Of a stretch of 32,711 nucleotides of DNA, positions 1-8,075 are shown piece after piece. The notes below the pieces were generated by a model. It saw only the letters and a program-made list of their open reading frames with translations, was not told the origin of the DNA and did not search any database. The translations under genes and the position numbers were made by a program. Numbering within the stretch: position 1 is the first letter of the stretch; each line of letters begins with the position of its first letter. Origin of the DNA: Akkermansiaceae bacterium (GTDB taxonomy: Bacteria; Verrucomicrobiota; Verrucomicrobiia; Verrucomicrobiales; Akkermansiaceae); NCBI GenBank assembly GCA_947491475.1, contig CANLKN010000039.1, forward strand, positions 1 through 32,711, written 5' to 3'.

Positions 1-175
1 AGGAAAGCACCCGGCAGCCCGAGAAATTCTCATACATCCGCAGATACATCCGGAACGCCTCGCATTCCCGCTCGCCGAAGACCAAGCGCCGGTCCACCAC
101 CCGCGAAATGCAGTGGTAAATCGCGGGTTTCACCGCCGAGTCCTGCCACTGCACCAGCCATCGTGCCCGTCTCAT
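1..175 (-). CDS. IS200-like / RAYT transposase, N-terminal part (runs off window)
   Basis: Read on the minus strand from the ATG at 175, the first 58 codons give a protein beginning MRRARWLVQWQDSAVKPAIY, followed by HCISRVVDRRLVFGE and a Tyr-rich helix. This matches the N-terminus of Y1 (HUH) transposases of the REP-associated tyrosine transposase group, in which a Y-H-x-x-x-R start precedes the HUH motif. The HUH and catalytic Tyr lie outside the window. Such proteins nick and join single-stranded DNA at hairpins. No Shine-Dalgarno sequence or flanking REP hairpin is obvious. It lies 52 bp beyond the remains of a YceI gene, so it may be linked to the damage there. Family assignment is from the N-terminus only. 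Confidence 0.7.
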   Translation of the reverse strand, partial: MRRARWLVQWQDSAVKPAIYHCISRVVDRRLVFGERECEAFRMYLRMYENFSGCRVLS

Positions 176-227
176 GCGGGACAACCTGCCTGCTGCTGCT
201 CTACGGTGCAAGAGAATTTCTGTTTAT

Positions 228-506
228 TTATCTGTCACTATAATTATTACAATCCTTGCGATTGATGTCGAACTTGGCATGGATCTTCGCCTTGCCATCC
301 GTCACGCTGGCGGCCGCGGGGAAGCTGATGTTCCTTGTGTTGCCGATCAGCGTGAGATTGCCGGAAACCTCGTAATTTCCCTCGGAAACCGGCTTGATCG
401 CGGTCAACTCGAAGGTGGACTCGGGGAATTTCTCCACATCGAAGAAATCCGCGCTCTTGAGGTGGCCGGTGAGCTTTTCGTCGTCCGACCAGATCTGGGA
501 AGGAAA
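228..506 (-). pseudogene. YceI-family protein remnant (both ends missing)
   Basis: The frame immediately after the pirin stop codon reads DDEKLTGHLKSADFFDVEKF and then ELTAIKPVSEGNYEVSGNLTLIGNT, which is the middle of a YceI-like lipocalin domain (periplasmic isoprenoid-binding family). The signal peptide and about the first 60 residues are absent. The C-terminus degenerates after FDINRKD into CNNYSDR and a stop, where intact members continue with a further strand. The fragment is in the same frame as pirin and starts one codon group after its stop, so a deletion probably fused the two genes. No start codon makes sense for it. I regard it as a dead fragment. Confidence 0.75.
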
Positions 507-1235
507 TCAGGCGAGATCGAACATCAGCGCCTCAAGGCCGTCGCTGCCGGATTGGATCTCAAGAAGACCGGCTTCTTCAATGGATGCCGCATCGCCCGGC
601 AACAACTCAATCCCTGCCAGAGTGGCCGCGCCGCGGATGACGTGAAGCCAGATGCCGCGTCCGTTTGTCAGGTTGTGGCGGATTGTTTCGGCGGTTTCGC
701 AACGCAGCAGATAGACCGAGGCATCCTGCGCGATGCGCGCCGATCCATCGCGGCCGTCAGGTGAGATCACCACGGTCTTGGCGGTAAGTGTGGCGGGCGG
801 CGTCCACTCGGTGTAGGCCGGTTCCAATCCACGCTCGGCAGCCGTGATCCAGATCTGCAGGAAACGTGCGGGCTTTGTTTTACTAGGGTTGAACTCGGAA
901 TGGAAGACGCCTGTGCCGGCGCGCATCAACTGGATCTCGCCGGGCTTGAGCACGCGCTGGTTGCCCATGGAATCCTGGTGGGCGAGGCTGCCCTCGAGCA
1001 CGTAGGAGAAAATTTCCATATCGCGGTGCGGATGGGTCGGAAACCCTCCGCCTGGAGCCACGCGGTCGTCGTTGATCACGCGCAGCGAGCGGAATCCCAT
1101 CTGCGCCGGATCATAGTAGTCCGCGAAGGAAAACGTGTGACGGCTTTCCAGCCAGCCGTGATTCGCATGCCCGCGCTCCGCGGCGCGGCGGATCCCGAGG
1201 GTATGGCTTCCAGTGTTGGTGTGGCTTGCAGTCAT
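507..1235 (-). CDS. Pirin family protein (bicupin, YhhW-like)
   Basis: The 242-residue product has the pirin N-terminal cupin, with the metal-ligand pattern HPHRDMEIFSYVLEG and, about 40 residues later, GTGVFHSEFNPS (His and Glu ligands). A shorter C-terminal cupin ends in ALMFDLA. Pirins of this group are iron-binding, cytosolic, and some (YhhW) cleave quercetin; the natural substrate is usually unknown. The start is set at the ATG of MTASHTNTG because the 60 codons upstream have no pirin similarity and run through the promoter region shared with the LysR gene. It is transcribed away from the LysR regulator, which is its likely controller. The stop is followed directly by a YceI fragment, so the native downstream DNA is lost. 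Confidence 0.9.
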   Translation of the reverse strand: MTASHTNTGSHTLGIRRAAERGHANHGWLESRHTFSFADYYDPAQMGFRSLRVINDDRVAPGGGFPTHPHRDMEIFSYVLEGSLAHQDSMGNQRVLKPGEIQLMRAGTGVFHSEFNPSKTKPARFLQIWITAAERGLEPAYTEWTPPATLTAKTVVISPDGRDGSARIAQDASVYLLRCETAETIRHNLTNGRGIWLHVIRGAATLAGIELLPGDAASIEEAGLLEIQSGSDGLEALMFDLA

Positions 1236-1325
1236 GCGTTGATCATACCTGCCCGCTCCGATGCGGCTAATGCCAAGTCCGCATGCATACCATGCCATCC
1301 ACGCATGACCCTGACATGCGGATGA

Positions 1326-1343
1326 CGCGTGCGGCCGCACGCG
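1326..1343. promoter_or_regulatory. 18-bp perfect palindrome between divergent pirin and LysR genes
   Basis: CGCGTGCGGCCGCACGCG reads the same on both strands and lies in the 182-bp divergent spacer. A second, looser inverted repeat, GCATG-N5-CATGC, is at 1281-1295. LysR proteins bind dyad sites in such spacers, so these are candidate operators for autoregulation and for control of pirin. No mapped promoter supports this; a GC-rich palindrome can also arise by chance. Confidence 0.4.
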
Positions 1344-1417
1344 GGATTTGTATTCCGGTATTTTCGAGCATGCGATTAGGGCTGGCCGGGTGGGCGGGAT
1401 TTGGCGATGTTTCACGG

Positions 1418-2305
1418 GTGGAATTGAAGCGTCTCAGGCACTTTGTGGCGGTGGCGGAATCCGGCGGAATCAGTGCGGCGGCACGCAAGCTGGGGCTCAC
1501 CCAACCGGCGCTCAGCCGGCAGATCAAGGCCTTGGAGGATGATCTGGGCGTGACTTTGCTCGACCGCGGTGCCCGTTCCTTCTCACTGACGCCGGCAGCG
1601 GACGCGCTTTTGGCGGATGTGCGCAAGTTACTCGATTTTTGTGATGCGATGACCTCGCGGGTGCGCGCCGCCGCGGCGGGTCTGCCTTTGCGCATCGGTT
1701 ACTCTCCCTCGCTGGCGGGCGACTTTCTGCCGTTTGCCATAGAGAGTTTCACCCAACTTCATCCGGGGCTGCGCGTCAGTTTGCACGATGCCTCGTCGCT
1801 GGAAATGCAGCAGGCCTTGTTGGAGGGCCGGCTCGACCTGATGGTGACCGTCCCATGCACTGCGGCGGATGTGATTCATTGGACGACTCTGCGCGAGTGC
1901 GGGTGGCGGCTCGCAATGAGCGCCCGCCATCGTTTGGTCGCGGCGAAAACCATCAAGGCGTCCGACCTCGCGGATGAGCGGCTCTTGTTGTTTGATCGCG
2001 GGCAGTATCCCGACTACTGGAGCCGTGTGAGCGGTTATTTCAAGGAGCATGGGATCCAGGCCAAGGTGGCTGGCGAGTTCGATGGCATCGCCAGTCTGGC
2101 CGCCGCGGTGGAGGCCAATCTCGGCTGCGCGATTATTGCCGAGAGCAGCAGCCTCGTCCGCGATGGCAGCGAACGCGTGTTATCGCTACCGATGGATCCG
2201 CAGCCGGAGCCCATCATTGTGGCAGCCGGGGTGGTAGCGCGACATCAGACACCCGCGCACGTGCTGGCATTCATCGAGGAAATGAAGTTGCAGGCGGGCA
2301 GGTGA
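1418..2305 (+). CDS. LysR-family transcriptional regulator
   Basis: The 295-residue protein starts with a winged helix-turn-helix at about residues 2-60 (LRHFVAVAESGGISAAARKL, then LTQPALSRQIKALEDDLGVT). It is followed by a periplasmic-binding-like effector domain that begins near LRIGYSPSLAGDFLP. Length is normal for the family. I chose the GTG of V-E-L-K-R-L-R-H-F because LysR proteins begin within a few residues of this motif; an in-frame ATG at 1370 would add 16 residues. It diverges from the pirin gene, the classic arrangement for a LysR regulator and its target. The inducer cannot be read from the sequence. It converges with the DUF4126 gene, leaving only 12 bp between the stops. Confidence 0.92.
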   Translation: MELKRLRHFVAVAESGGISAAARKLGLTQPALSRQIKALEDDLGVTLLDRGARSFSLTPAADALLADVRKLLDFCDAMTSRVRAAAAGLPLRIGYSPSLAGDFLPFAIESFTQLHPGLRVSLHDASSLEMQQALLEGRLDLMVTVPCTAADVIHWTTLRECGWRLAMSARHRLVAAKTIKASDLADERLLLFDRGQYPDYWSRVSGYFKEHGIQAKVAGEFDGIASLAAAVEANLGCAIIAESSSLVRDGSERVLSLPMDPQPEPIIVAAGVVARHQTPAHVLAFIEEMKLQAGR

Positions 2306-2317
2306 GCATCTTGCGGG

Positions 2318-2965
2318 TCAGGCTGCCGCGGGTTCAGTCTGCCGGTTGCGGCGCAGGCTCACGATGCGTTTCCACAGCCAGATCGCGAAAGCGCTGCAGA
2401 AAATCACGATGCCGATGAAAACAAACAACGCGATGGTCGGAAACAGCCCGATCAATGCCAGTCCGCCCAGAACCAGCCCATCCTCGGCAACGCTGGTCAC
2501 CGTGTTGGAGACCGGTTCCGGTGAGAGGTTCACGACCGCGCGCACACCCGCCTTGGTCCCGTGCGTCGAAAGTGATGCGGTGCCGGCCACCAGCGCGGCG
2601 ATCACCAGCACCACGGGATCCATGCCGCCGAGTGCGGTCAGCGCCAGCACCACTCCGCCGATCGGGCGGATCAGCGTGTGCAGGCTGTCCCACGCAGAAT
2701 CAACCAAGGGCACCTTGTCGGCGAAGAACTCGATGAGAAACATGCCCGCCGCAACACCGATGATCCACGGGTTTCCGAGAACGGCGAGTTGCGCGTATTC
2801 GCCTGCCAGATCCAGCCAGCCGAATCGCACCGCCAGAGCCGCCACCAGCACGGTGAGGTAGAGGTTCACGCCGGCAAGAGTTGCAAGTCCGAGGGCTACG
2901 CCAAGTTGGTCGAGCAGGGTCACGCCCGCGATGCATAGCGCATGCGCCGCAGGCGTGCAAACCAT
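2318..2965 (-). CDS. DUF4126 family membrane protein
   Basis: The 215-residue protein is hydrophobic with about five membrane segments: near residues 18-45, 65-85, 95-130, 160-180 and 180-200. It carries the family signature LGLATLAGVNLYLTVLVAAL near the N-terminus and a central glycine/alanine stretch with GTASLSTHGTKAGVRAVVNL. DUF4126 proteins have no known function. The start is taken at the first ATG, preceded by a run of G about 9 bases upstream; a GTG at V-T-L-L-D-Q-L would drop about 15 residues. The C-terminus is basic and cytoplasmic (WKRIVSLRRNRQ). It stands alone on the minus strand. Confidence 0.8.
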   Translation of the reverse strand: MVCTPAAHALCIAGVTLLDQLGVALGLATLAGVNLYLTVLVAALAVRFGWLDLAGEYAQLAVLGNPWIIGVAAGMFLIEFFADKVPLVDSAWDSLHTLIRPIGGVVLALTALGGMDPVVLVIAALVAGTASLSTHGTKAGVRAVVNLSPEPVSNTVTSVAEDGLVLGGLALIGLFPTIALFVFIGIVIFCSAFAIWLWKRIVSLRRNRQTEPAAA

Positions 2966-3033
2966 CTGTCAACTACCCCCAGCGAGCCTGGAGTGGGCCA
3001 AGGGCCGTTCGCCACCGACACCATTGCATGGAA

Positions 3034-3620
3034 TTAAACCAAGATGGAACTCAGCAAGGACAGTGCAAGGGCGGTGGCATCGTTGCCCAGTGGATAGGGG
3101 TTTTCATAACGGCAGAGAATTGCCACTCGAGGAGCTGGCTCGAATTCGGCTCGAATCTGTTTAGCCGCCCTATTCCGGACGGATGCTGAGTCCACTTGGC
3201 ATCGGCCAGCATGATGTGTCCGGCGCGGTGCGGCAGGAAATCCGCCTCCTTGGTCCGGTCCCGCCAGAACGCAAGCTGCCAAGCGCCGATCCCTCTCCAG
3301 ATAGGTGGCCACGTAGGATTGGAAAAATCCGCGGGCATCGATTTCCGGTTTTTCGTAGAGTTCCGGAAACCCGCCCCGCAACATCGCCTGTTCGACTGTG
3401 GTTTAGGGACGGGCGCGGAGGAGCTCGGCGTAACTCAGACCGCCAAGCGAAAATACCGCAGCCTGTCCGGCAAGAGACTCTGCCACTCCCGACATCAATT
3501 CGAAGGGTTGCGAACCGGTGAGAATAAATTGGCCGTTTTCGTTGCGGCGTTCGTCAACCTCCCTTTTCAAGTGCCGAACGAGTCCCGGAGCATACTGGAC
3601 TTCATTGACAATCAAGGACG
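3034..3620 (-). pseudogene. AAA_14/DUF4143 ATPase, broken by deletion, stop and frameshift
   Basis: Three pieces of one family are visible. The first (3403-3615) reads NEVQYAPGLVRHLKREVDER and ILTGSQPFELMSGVAESLAG, which is the Walker B and sensor region of the AAA_14 ATPase; the Walker A part is missing. After a stop, LRGGFPELYEKPEIDARGFF and YVATYLERD follow in frame, the start of the DUF4143 domain. In another frame GAWQLAFWRDRTKEADFLPH and ILADAKWT-like residues follow, which belong to the C-terminal nuclease-like part. Intact proteins have roughly 150 residues between YLERD and AFWRDRTK, so an internal deletion with a frame change is clear. Such ATPases are often toxin-like or mobile. 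This copy cannot be functional. Confidence 0.8.
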
Positions 3621-3864
3621 ATCAGTCGTTCAATCCACATAATACAAATTGTAGGACGCTATCGCACAATTTGCAGCGACGTCCGAACTACTCCCCCGAA
3701 GCAAGCATGGTGCTGGCCGCGCTATGACATCAACCGGATCGCTCGCGGCCATACGCTTACACCTATGCGATTGAGGCAAAAATCCTTTCAGGTGAAAAAG
3801 ACCTAAAGTGTTCAGTCAGAGTGATTTTGATCCTGATTTCCAGTCATAACTGACTGATTCCAAA
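3621..3864. other. Non-coding stretch downstream of tRNA-Asn
   Basis: I see no gene here. There is an 8-bp inverted repeat with a 13-base spacer (CAAATTGT at 3645-3652, ACAATTTG at 3666-3673). A small hairpin, CAGTCA-TAAC-TGACTG, lies at 3841-3856, just beyond the 3' end of the tRNA gene. The hairpin lacks a T-run on the minus strand, so it is a weak terminator candidate. The sequence is more AT-rich than the coding DNA around it. Confidence 0.4.
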
Positions 3865-3939
3865 TGGCTCCGGCGGTTGGGATCGAACCAACGACCTAGT
3901 GATTAACAGTCACCCGCTCTGCCGCTGAGCTACACCGGA
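3865..3939 (-). tRNA. tRNA-Asn (anticodon GTT)
   Basis: On the minus strand the cloverleaf folds fully. The acceptor TCCGGTG pairs with CGCCGGA, including one T-G pair. The D stem is GCTC/GAGC, the anticodon stem GGTGA/TCACT has loop CTGTTAA giving anticodon GTT, and the T arm is GTTGG-TTCGATC-CCAAC. Discriminator G is followed by a genome-encoded CCA. No integrase or attachment repeat is seen next to it, although decayed accessory genes lie on its 3' side. Confidence 0.96.
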
Positions 3940-4044
3940 TTTTGTTCCTTGCGGACGCGGGCGGGAAGATGGGATCCGCTGGCGGCTTGTGGCAAGGGAA
4001 AAATGGTGGGATTAACATGGGCAGAGAAAAATCACGGCAGCAAT

Positions 4045-4245
4045 TCAGCCGCCGGCGGCGAGGGTGACGATTTCGACGCGCGCGCCGGGCTGGACCAAGG
4101 TTTGCGCGTGGTCGCGGGGAAAGACGGCCTGTCCTTCGAGTTCGACGACGACGGGCTTGCCGTCGAGGCCGAGGTTTTGCAGGAGCTGGCCGATGCTGAT
4201 GGGCTCGGGATGCGGGTGCGGCGCGCCGTTGAGGGTGATGGTCAT
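4045..4245 (-). CDS. thiS: ThiS-like sulfur carrier protein
   Basis: The 66-residue protein has the ThiS beta-grasp pattern: MTITLNG at the start, then ISIGQLLQNLGL, KPVVVELEGQAVFPRDHAQT and a C-terminal VEIVTLAAGG. The terminal Gly-Gly is the tail that is adenylated and thiocarboxylated so that sulfur can be passed to the thiazole ring of thiamine. I start at the ATG that overlaps the stop of the DUF2851 gene (ATGA); there is no Shine-Dalgarno sequence, so translation is probably coupled. ThiG, ThiF and ThiH are not next to it. A sulfur carrier for another pathway, such as a MoaD or CysO type, is possible, but length and ending fit ThiS best. Confidence 0.85.
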   Translation of the reverse strand: MTITLNGAPHPHPEPISIGQLLQNLGLDGKPVVVELEGQAVFPRDHAQTLVQPGARVEIVTLAAGG

Positions 4246-5615
4246 TTCCACTGGAGGAGTTGTTCGGGGAAGGGGCAATTGTCGCAATCGGAAAAATCCT
4301 CGAGGCAGAAATCCTGATAGACCTGGAGCAGCGCCTGGTGGTGGCAGACGCGGCGCGTCCACGGCTGGGCGGCCTTGAGCGAACCGAAGAGTCGGATGGC
4401 GCAGCGCTTCACTTTGTCGTTGGGCGCGGAGTTGCGAAGTTTGTGATAAGCGCGAAAGGTCATGCCATTCTCGCGCATGGCGAGCGGCGCGAGGTGGTTG
4501 GCGACGAGTTCGAGCGCGTGGCTGCGGCCGAAAAGCGAGACCCGGCCGGGCGTGGCGGTGGAGGTGAGCGTGTGGCGGTGCGACCAGAATTCGTGATCAA
4601 GCGCGTGGAGGAAATCGACAACGGGTTTCACGGCGAATGGCCGGGCAAGCGCGAGGCGACGGTATTGCGGCCAGACCTTGGTGAGTGCCGCCAGCGCACC
4701 GACCCGCCGGTGCGGGTGGTTGGCGGGGCGTTGGCCGTGGGTTTTCCACGGGATGGCGCGGTTGCCGGTGGCCTCGAAACGGGCGCGGCTTTTCCACCAT
4801 GCGTCCCACAGGCCTCGCAGGTAATCACGGGTGTCGGGCGGCGCTTGTTCGTGGAGGTCGGGCGAGAGGAATCCGGCGGTGCCGAAAAGCACAGCCTCGG
4901 CGGCGGGGCCTTCGGTCTTGAGCAGGGCGAGCGGCGCGCGCTGGGCAAGCAGGCGCATGGCCAGTGCGTTGCCACGGTAGCCGAGTGTCTCGGCGGTGGA
5001 TTGGAAAAGCGCGGCGTCGCGACCGTGGACGTCCTCGGTTTTGAGCCAGCGGGTGGCTTTCAGGTTGGCCCGGTAAAGCGCCGCCTCGTCGAGTAAGCTG
5101 GTGACCGCACTGGTGGTGAGATGTTTGAGCGGATAAACACAGCGGCCGGGATGGGCGATGGCCACTTCGCGCTGCGGGCGGTTGAGTGCATCGGAGAGTT
5201 GAAGCTCGCTAATGAGCACTTGCGGCACCTGACGGTGCTCGTAGGTGCGGATGAAATTTTGGCGACCGCCGGATTGGAAAACCACGTGCAGCACGACATC
5301 GCGGAAGGCGGGATTGGTGGCGTGGCCATGGGCCTCCCATGCGGCTGAATCCGGGTCGAGCTCAAGAGGACCGGTTCGCGTTTCGCCGCCGATATCCACC
5401 GCGCATTGGATGAAATCCGGGCCTGCGCCGCGGTTCCACTCGCCGAACTGGACGATTTTAACCGGCTTGCCGCAAGTCGTGCGGAAATCGCGGCCGAAGG
5501 CTCCCGCAAACCACAATGCCTGGAGTTCGAGCTCCGATGGCAGCGATGGCGCCGCCGTTTCCGCAAACAACAAGGGCGGGTGCCAGACCGATTCTAACAG
5601 GAATTCGTAAGTCAT
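4242..5615 (-). CDS. DUF2851 family protein
   Basis: The 457-residue protein matches the DUF2851 family throughout. It starts TYEFLLESVWHPPLL, has the conserved GEWNRGAGPDFIQCAVDIGG near residue 65, and LELDPDSAAWEAHGHATNP with DVVLHVVFQ shortly after. The PDF...GPLEL...W..HGH pattern resembles a nuclease-like core, but no activity is established. The C-terminus has a cysteine cluster (FCLEDFSDCDNCPFPEQ) that could bind metal. There is no signal peptide, so it is probably cytosolic. It sits 19 bp after the TIGR03790 gene and overlaps thiS by four bases, as part of the long minus-strand run. Confidence 0.85.
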   Translation of the reverse strand: MTYEFLLESVWHPPLLFAETAAPSLPSELELQALWFAGAFGRDFRTTCGKPVKIVQFGEWNRGAGPDFIQCAVDIGGETRTGPLELDPDSAAWEAHGHATNPAFRDVVLHVVFQSGGRQNFIRTYEHRQVPQVLISELQLSDALNRPQREVAIAHPGRCVYPLKHLTTSAVTSLLDEAALYRANLKATRWLKTEDVHGRDAALFQSTAETLGYRGNALAMRLLAQRAPLALLKTEGPAAEAVLFGTAGFLSPDLHEQAPPDTRDYLRGLWDAWWKSRARFEATGNRAIPWKTHGQRPANHPHRRVGALAALTKVWPQYRRLALARPFAVKPVVDFLHALDHEFWSHRHTLTSTATPGRVSLFGRSHALELVANHLAPLAMRENGMTFRAYHKLRNSAPNDKVKRCAIRLFGSLKAAQPWTRRVCHHQALLQVYQDFCLEDFSDCDNCPFPEQLLQWK

Positions 5616-5634
5616 CGATGGGGTGCGGGGATCA

Positions 5635-7239
5635 TCATGATTTTCCGGCGGCAGGACTGGCCGGTGGCGGTGGCGGTGGGGGGGGAGGAGGATCCAGAAT
5701 CAGGATCCATGCGGCAAGGCTTTCGGCCTCGGGGATCGGGCCGTAGGTCAGTTGGGCGTCGCGCAGGCCGCGCAGGGCGAGGTCCTTGCGGTTGGCGGCG
5801 CGGTCGATGGCGATGATGTGGAAGTCCTGGCGCATCCTGTCCTCGGTGCGGACGTAGGCGGCTTTGGCGTTGCGGAAGTGCATGACTGCCTCGGCGGCGA
5901 GTCCTTGTTTGAGAAGATCGAGGCCCACCGCTTCGTAGAGAGTGCCGCTGTTGAGGCGTGCGGCGGCCTGTTCGAGTCGGGCACGGCGTTCGGAAGCATT
6001 GCCCGGCCATTGCAGGTTGGCAGCGCGCACGGCGCGGAAATCCTTGTCCTCCTTGTGGATCTTGCCGGTGCCGGCGAGATGCTTGAACGGTTGGTAAAGC
6101 GGATCGCCGAGGATCACGCCTTGCCATGAGGTGACGGGCATGGCCATCCAACAAGCTTCGACCCATGAAAATCCATCTAACAACCGTTGATGAAGCAGGC
6201 CAAGATCGTGAGTGAGGTGAAGGTAAGGTTCGAACACATTACCGAGTGTGACCGCCGCTCCACGCTCCAGCAGCGGGGCACACCAGTTCTGGTTCGCATT
6301 GCCGAGTTGAGCGCCACTGAACGAATGCAGGTGCGCCGCCACCGCTCCCTTGCGGAACTTGAAATTCGGATTGAGAAACGGTCCGTTGACGCTGCCATCA
6401 TACCAACCGAAATAAACCGAGGCCTCACCCATGGGGTAGTTTTTCGGCAATGTCTCATTGAAACGGTCGATCACCGTGGGGATACCCGCGCGGTTGCTGG
6501 CGGTGGCCAGGGTTTCCAGCCACTGGTCTCCCTGCGGGAACTTGTTGGCGATGTCCACATAAGTCATGCCCCACAGCCCGGTCTCTTCGGACTCGATCGC
6601 ATCGCGGATCATCCGCTCGCAAGTGGCATTTGAAGCGGCATCGATTCTGGCTGTTAGAACAAGAAACGGCAGGCGTGCGTCGTTGATTTTCTTATCCGAC
6701 TTGTGATAACGATTTTGCAGCACTCCCTCGATGGGGACGCCCTCCACGCCAAACATCGCGAGTTCCGAATCCACCGCCGCGTCATCGCGGGCGGAGGTGG
6801 GATCTTTGGGTGCGGCCGGTGCGGGCTGTGATGGGCTGCCTGCCGTAGCGGCGGGAGGTGCGGGCTTTGGCTTGGCTTGGATTCGCAGCGGCACGCCGCG
6901 CATGCTCACCAGCACGCGGATGTCGTTTGCGATTGGCAGCGTGAGGCCGGCGGGGTCGCGCCCGCGTTTCCACCAACCACGGGTGTCGAACTGGCGGCGC
7001 AGCGGTGCTGAGATTTTTTCCTCATACTCGGCGCGTGAAACATCCGCCACAGCCGGCATTTCGAGGCCGATGAGGTTTTCCGGCGGGATGCCGCGGGCGT
7101 CGCGATAGAACTCCGCGAGCTGACGGGATTCCGGTATGGCGGAGTTGTAAAGGATGGCCACGGATTCCGGCCGTGGCGCGGCGCTTGCCGGCAGGAGGAA
7201 CCCCGCCAGCAGAAAGATCACCGGAACAAGCACGCGCAT
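5635..7239 (-). CDS. TIGR03790 family secreted protein
   Basis: The 534-residue product has a signal peptide (MRVLVPVIFLLAGFLLPASA). It then matches the TIGR03790 family: VAILYNSAIPESRQLAEFYR, ARGIPPENLIGLEMP, and further on GLWGMTYVDIANKF and SYFGWYDG-like residues near the middle. Members are of unknown function, widespread in Verrucomicrobia, Planctomycetes and Acidobacteria, and exported. Odd points are a Pro/Ala-rich insert at about residues 125-155 and a run of ten prolines near the C-terminus before ASPAAGKS. I start at the second ATG because it directly precedes a good signal peptide; the first ATG (7275) adds 12 residues. It lies between the metallo-hydrolase and DUF2851 genes. Confidence 0.85.
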   Translation of the reverse strand: MRVLVPVIFLLAGFLLPASAAPRPESVAILYNSAIPESRQLAEFYRDARGIPPENLIGLEMPAVADVSRAEYEEKISAPLRRQFDTRGWWKRGRDPAGLTLPIANDIRVLVSMRGVPLRIQAKPKPAPPAATAGSPSQPAPAAPKDPTSARDDAAVDSELAMFGVEGVPIEGVLQNRYHKSDKKINDARLPFLVLTARIDAASNATCERMIRDAIESEETGLWGMTYVDIANKFPQGDQWLETLATASNRAGIPTVIDRFNETLPKNYPMGEASVYFGWYDGSVNGPFLNPNFKFRKGAVAAHLHSFSGAQLGNANQNWCAPLLERGAAVTLGNVFEPYLHLTHDLGLLHQRLLDGFSWVEACWMAMPVTSWQGVILGDPLYQPFKHLAGTGKIHKEDKDFRAVRAANLQWPGNASERRARLEQAAARLNSGTLYEAVGLDLLKQGLAAEAVMHFRNAKAAYVRTEDRMRQDFHIIAIDRAANRKDLALRGLRDAQLTYGPIPEAESLAAWILILDPPPPPPPPPPASPAAGKS

Positions 7240-7282
7240 GGCCGCGAAGATTGCCGGGTGCCGCCCGATATGCAAGAGTCGT

Positions 7283-8071
7283 TCAAAGAGCGATTTTCAA
7301 TCCATCCCATGCGACGTGCACGCCGGCCGGTAGTTCGAGGCCGAGGATCGTGTGATCGTTTTCGTGACCGAGGTGGGTGAGCCAGGCCTCGCCGGGCGTG
7401 GCCTGGCGGATGATTTCGAGCGCCTCGCCGATCGAACAATGCGTGGGATGGGGCTCGGGGCGCAGGGCGTCCACGATCAGGATGTCCACCTCGCGGAGTT
7501 GCCACATGGTGTCGTTGGGGACGCGTTTCACATCCGGCAGATAGGCGATGCTGCGGGCGTGCGGGTGGTCGAAACGATAGCCGATGGTTTCGACCGCAGC
7601 ATGCTCGACCGGCAGCGGCGTGATTTTCAAATCGCCGTAAAAAAATGGTCCATCGATGATGCGGGGATCGGGTTTCACATATCCCTTGTAAATGTTTTTC
7701 TCAGAAAAGGCCCAGCCGAACATCTGGATCAATGTGTCCATGCACTCGCGGGTGGCGTGCATCGGCAGCAGTTCGTCACGCCTCCAACAAAAGGCGCGCA
7801 ACTCATCGAACCCGGCCACGTGGTCGAGGTGAGAGTGGGTGTAGAGCACCGCGTCGATCTCGCGCAGGTCTTCGCGCAGAGCCTGTTCGCGCAGGTCCGG
7901 GCCGGAATCGACCAACAACGAGGTGCCGCCCATTTGAATCAGCGCGGAGGAGCGCGAGCGTTTGTTGTGAGGATCGGACGAGGTGCAAACGCGGCACTTG
8001 CAACCGATTACCGGCACTCCCACCGAGGTGCCTGTGCCGAGAAATGTGAAAGTGCCTTGCATCGGAGCCAT
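7283..8071 (-). CDS. MBL-fold metallo-hydrolase, PhnP-like phosphodiesterase
   Basis: The 262-residue protein begins FTFLGTGTSVGVPVIGCKCR and has the metal-binding motif THSHLDHVAGF near residue 80. It also has a later Asp in SIAYLPDVK and a His in the closing THLGHENDH. The early cysteines in IGCKCRVCTSSDPHNKRSR resemble the structural zinc site of PhnP, which hydrolyses cyclic phosphodiesters. Many bacteria outside phosphonate operons have such a gene; the true substrate is unknown. No phn genes are nearby. It begins four bases after the uppS stop, so the two are probably co-translated. An ATG three codons later is an alternative start. Confidence 0.87.
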   Translation of the reverse strand: MAPMQGTFTFLGTGTSVGVPVIGCKCRVCTSSDPHNKRSRSSALIQMGGTSLLVDSGPDLREQALREDLREIDAVLYTHSHLDHVAGFDELRAFCWRRDELLPMHATRECMDTLIQMFGWAFSEKNIYKGYVKPDPRIIDGPFFYGDLKITPLPVEHAAVETIGYRFDHPHARSIAYLPDVKRVPNDTMWQLREVDILIVDALRPEPHPTHCSIGEALEIIRQATPGEAWLTHLGHENDHTILGLELPAGVHVAWDGLKIAL

Positions 8072-8075
8072 ATCT

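Noticed and set aside
1236-1415. 60-residue N-terminal extension of pirin
   Set aside because: The frame is open, but the added residues match no pirin and cover the divergent promoter region.
5616-5634. TPP riboswitch for the thiS unit
   Set aside because: There is no room for one before DUF2851 or thiS, and no THI-box-like sequence was seen.
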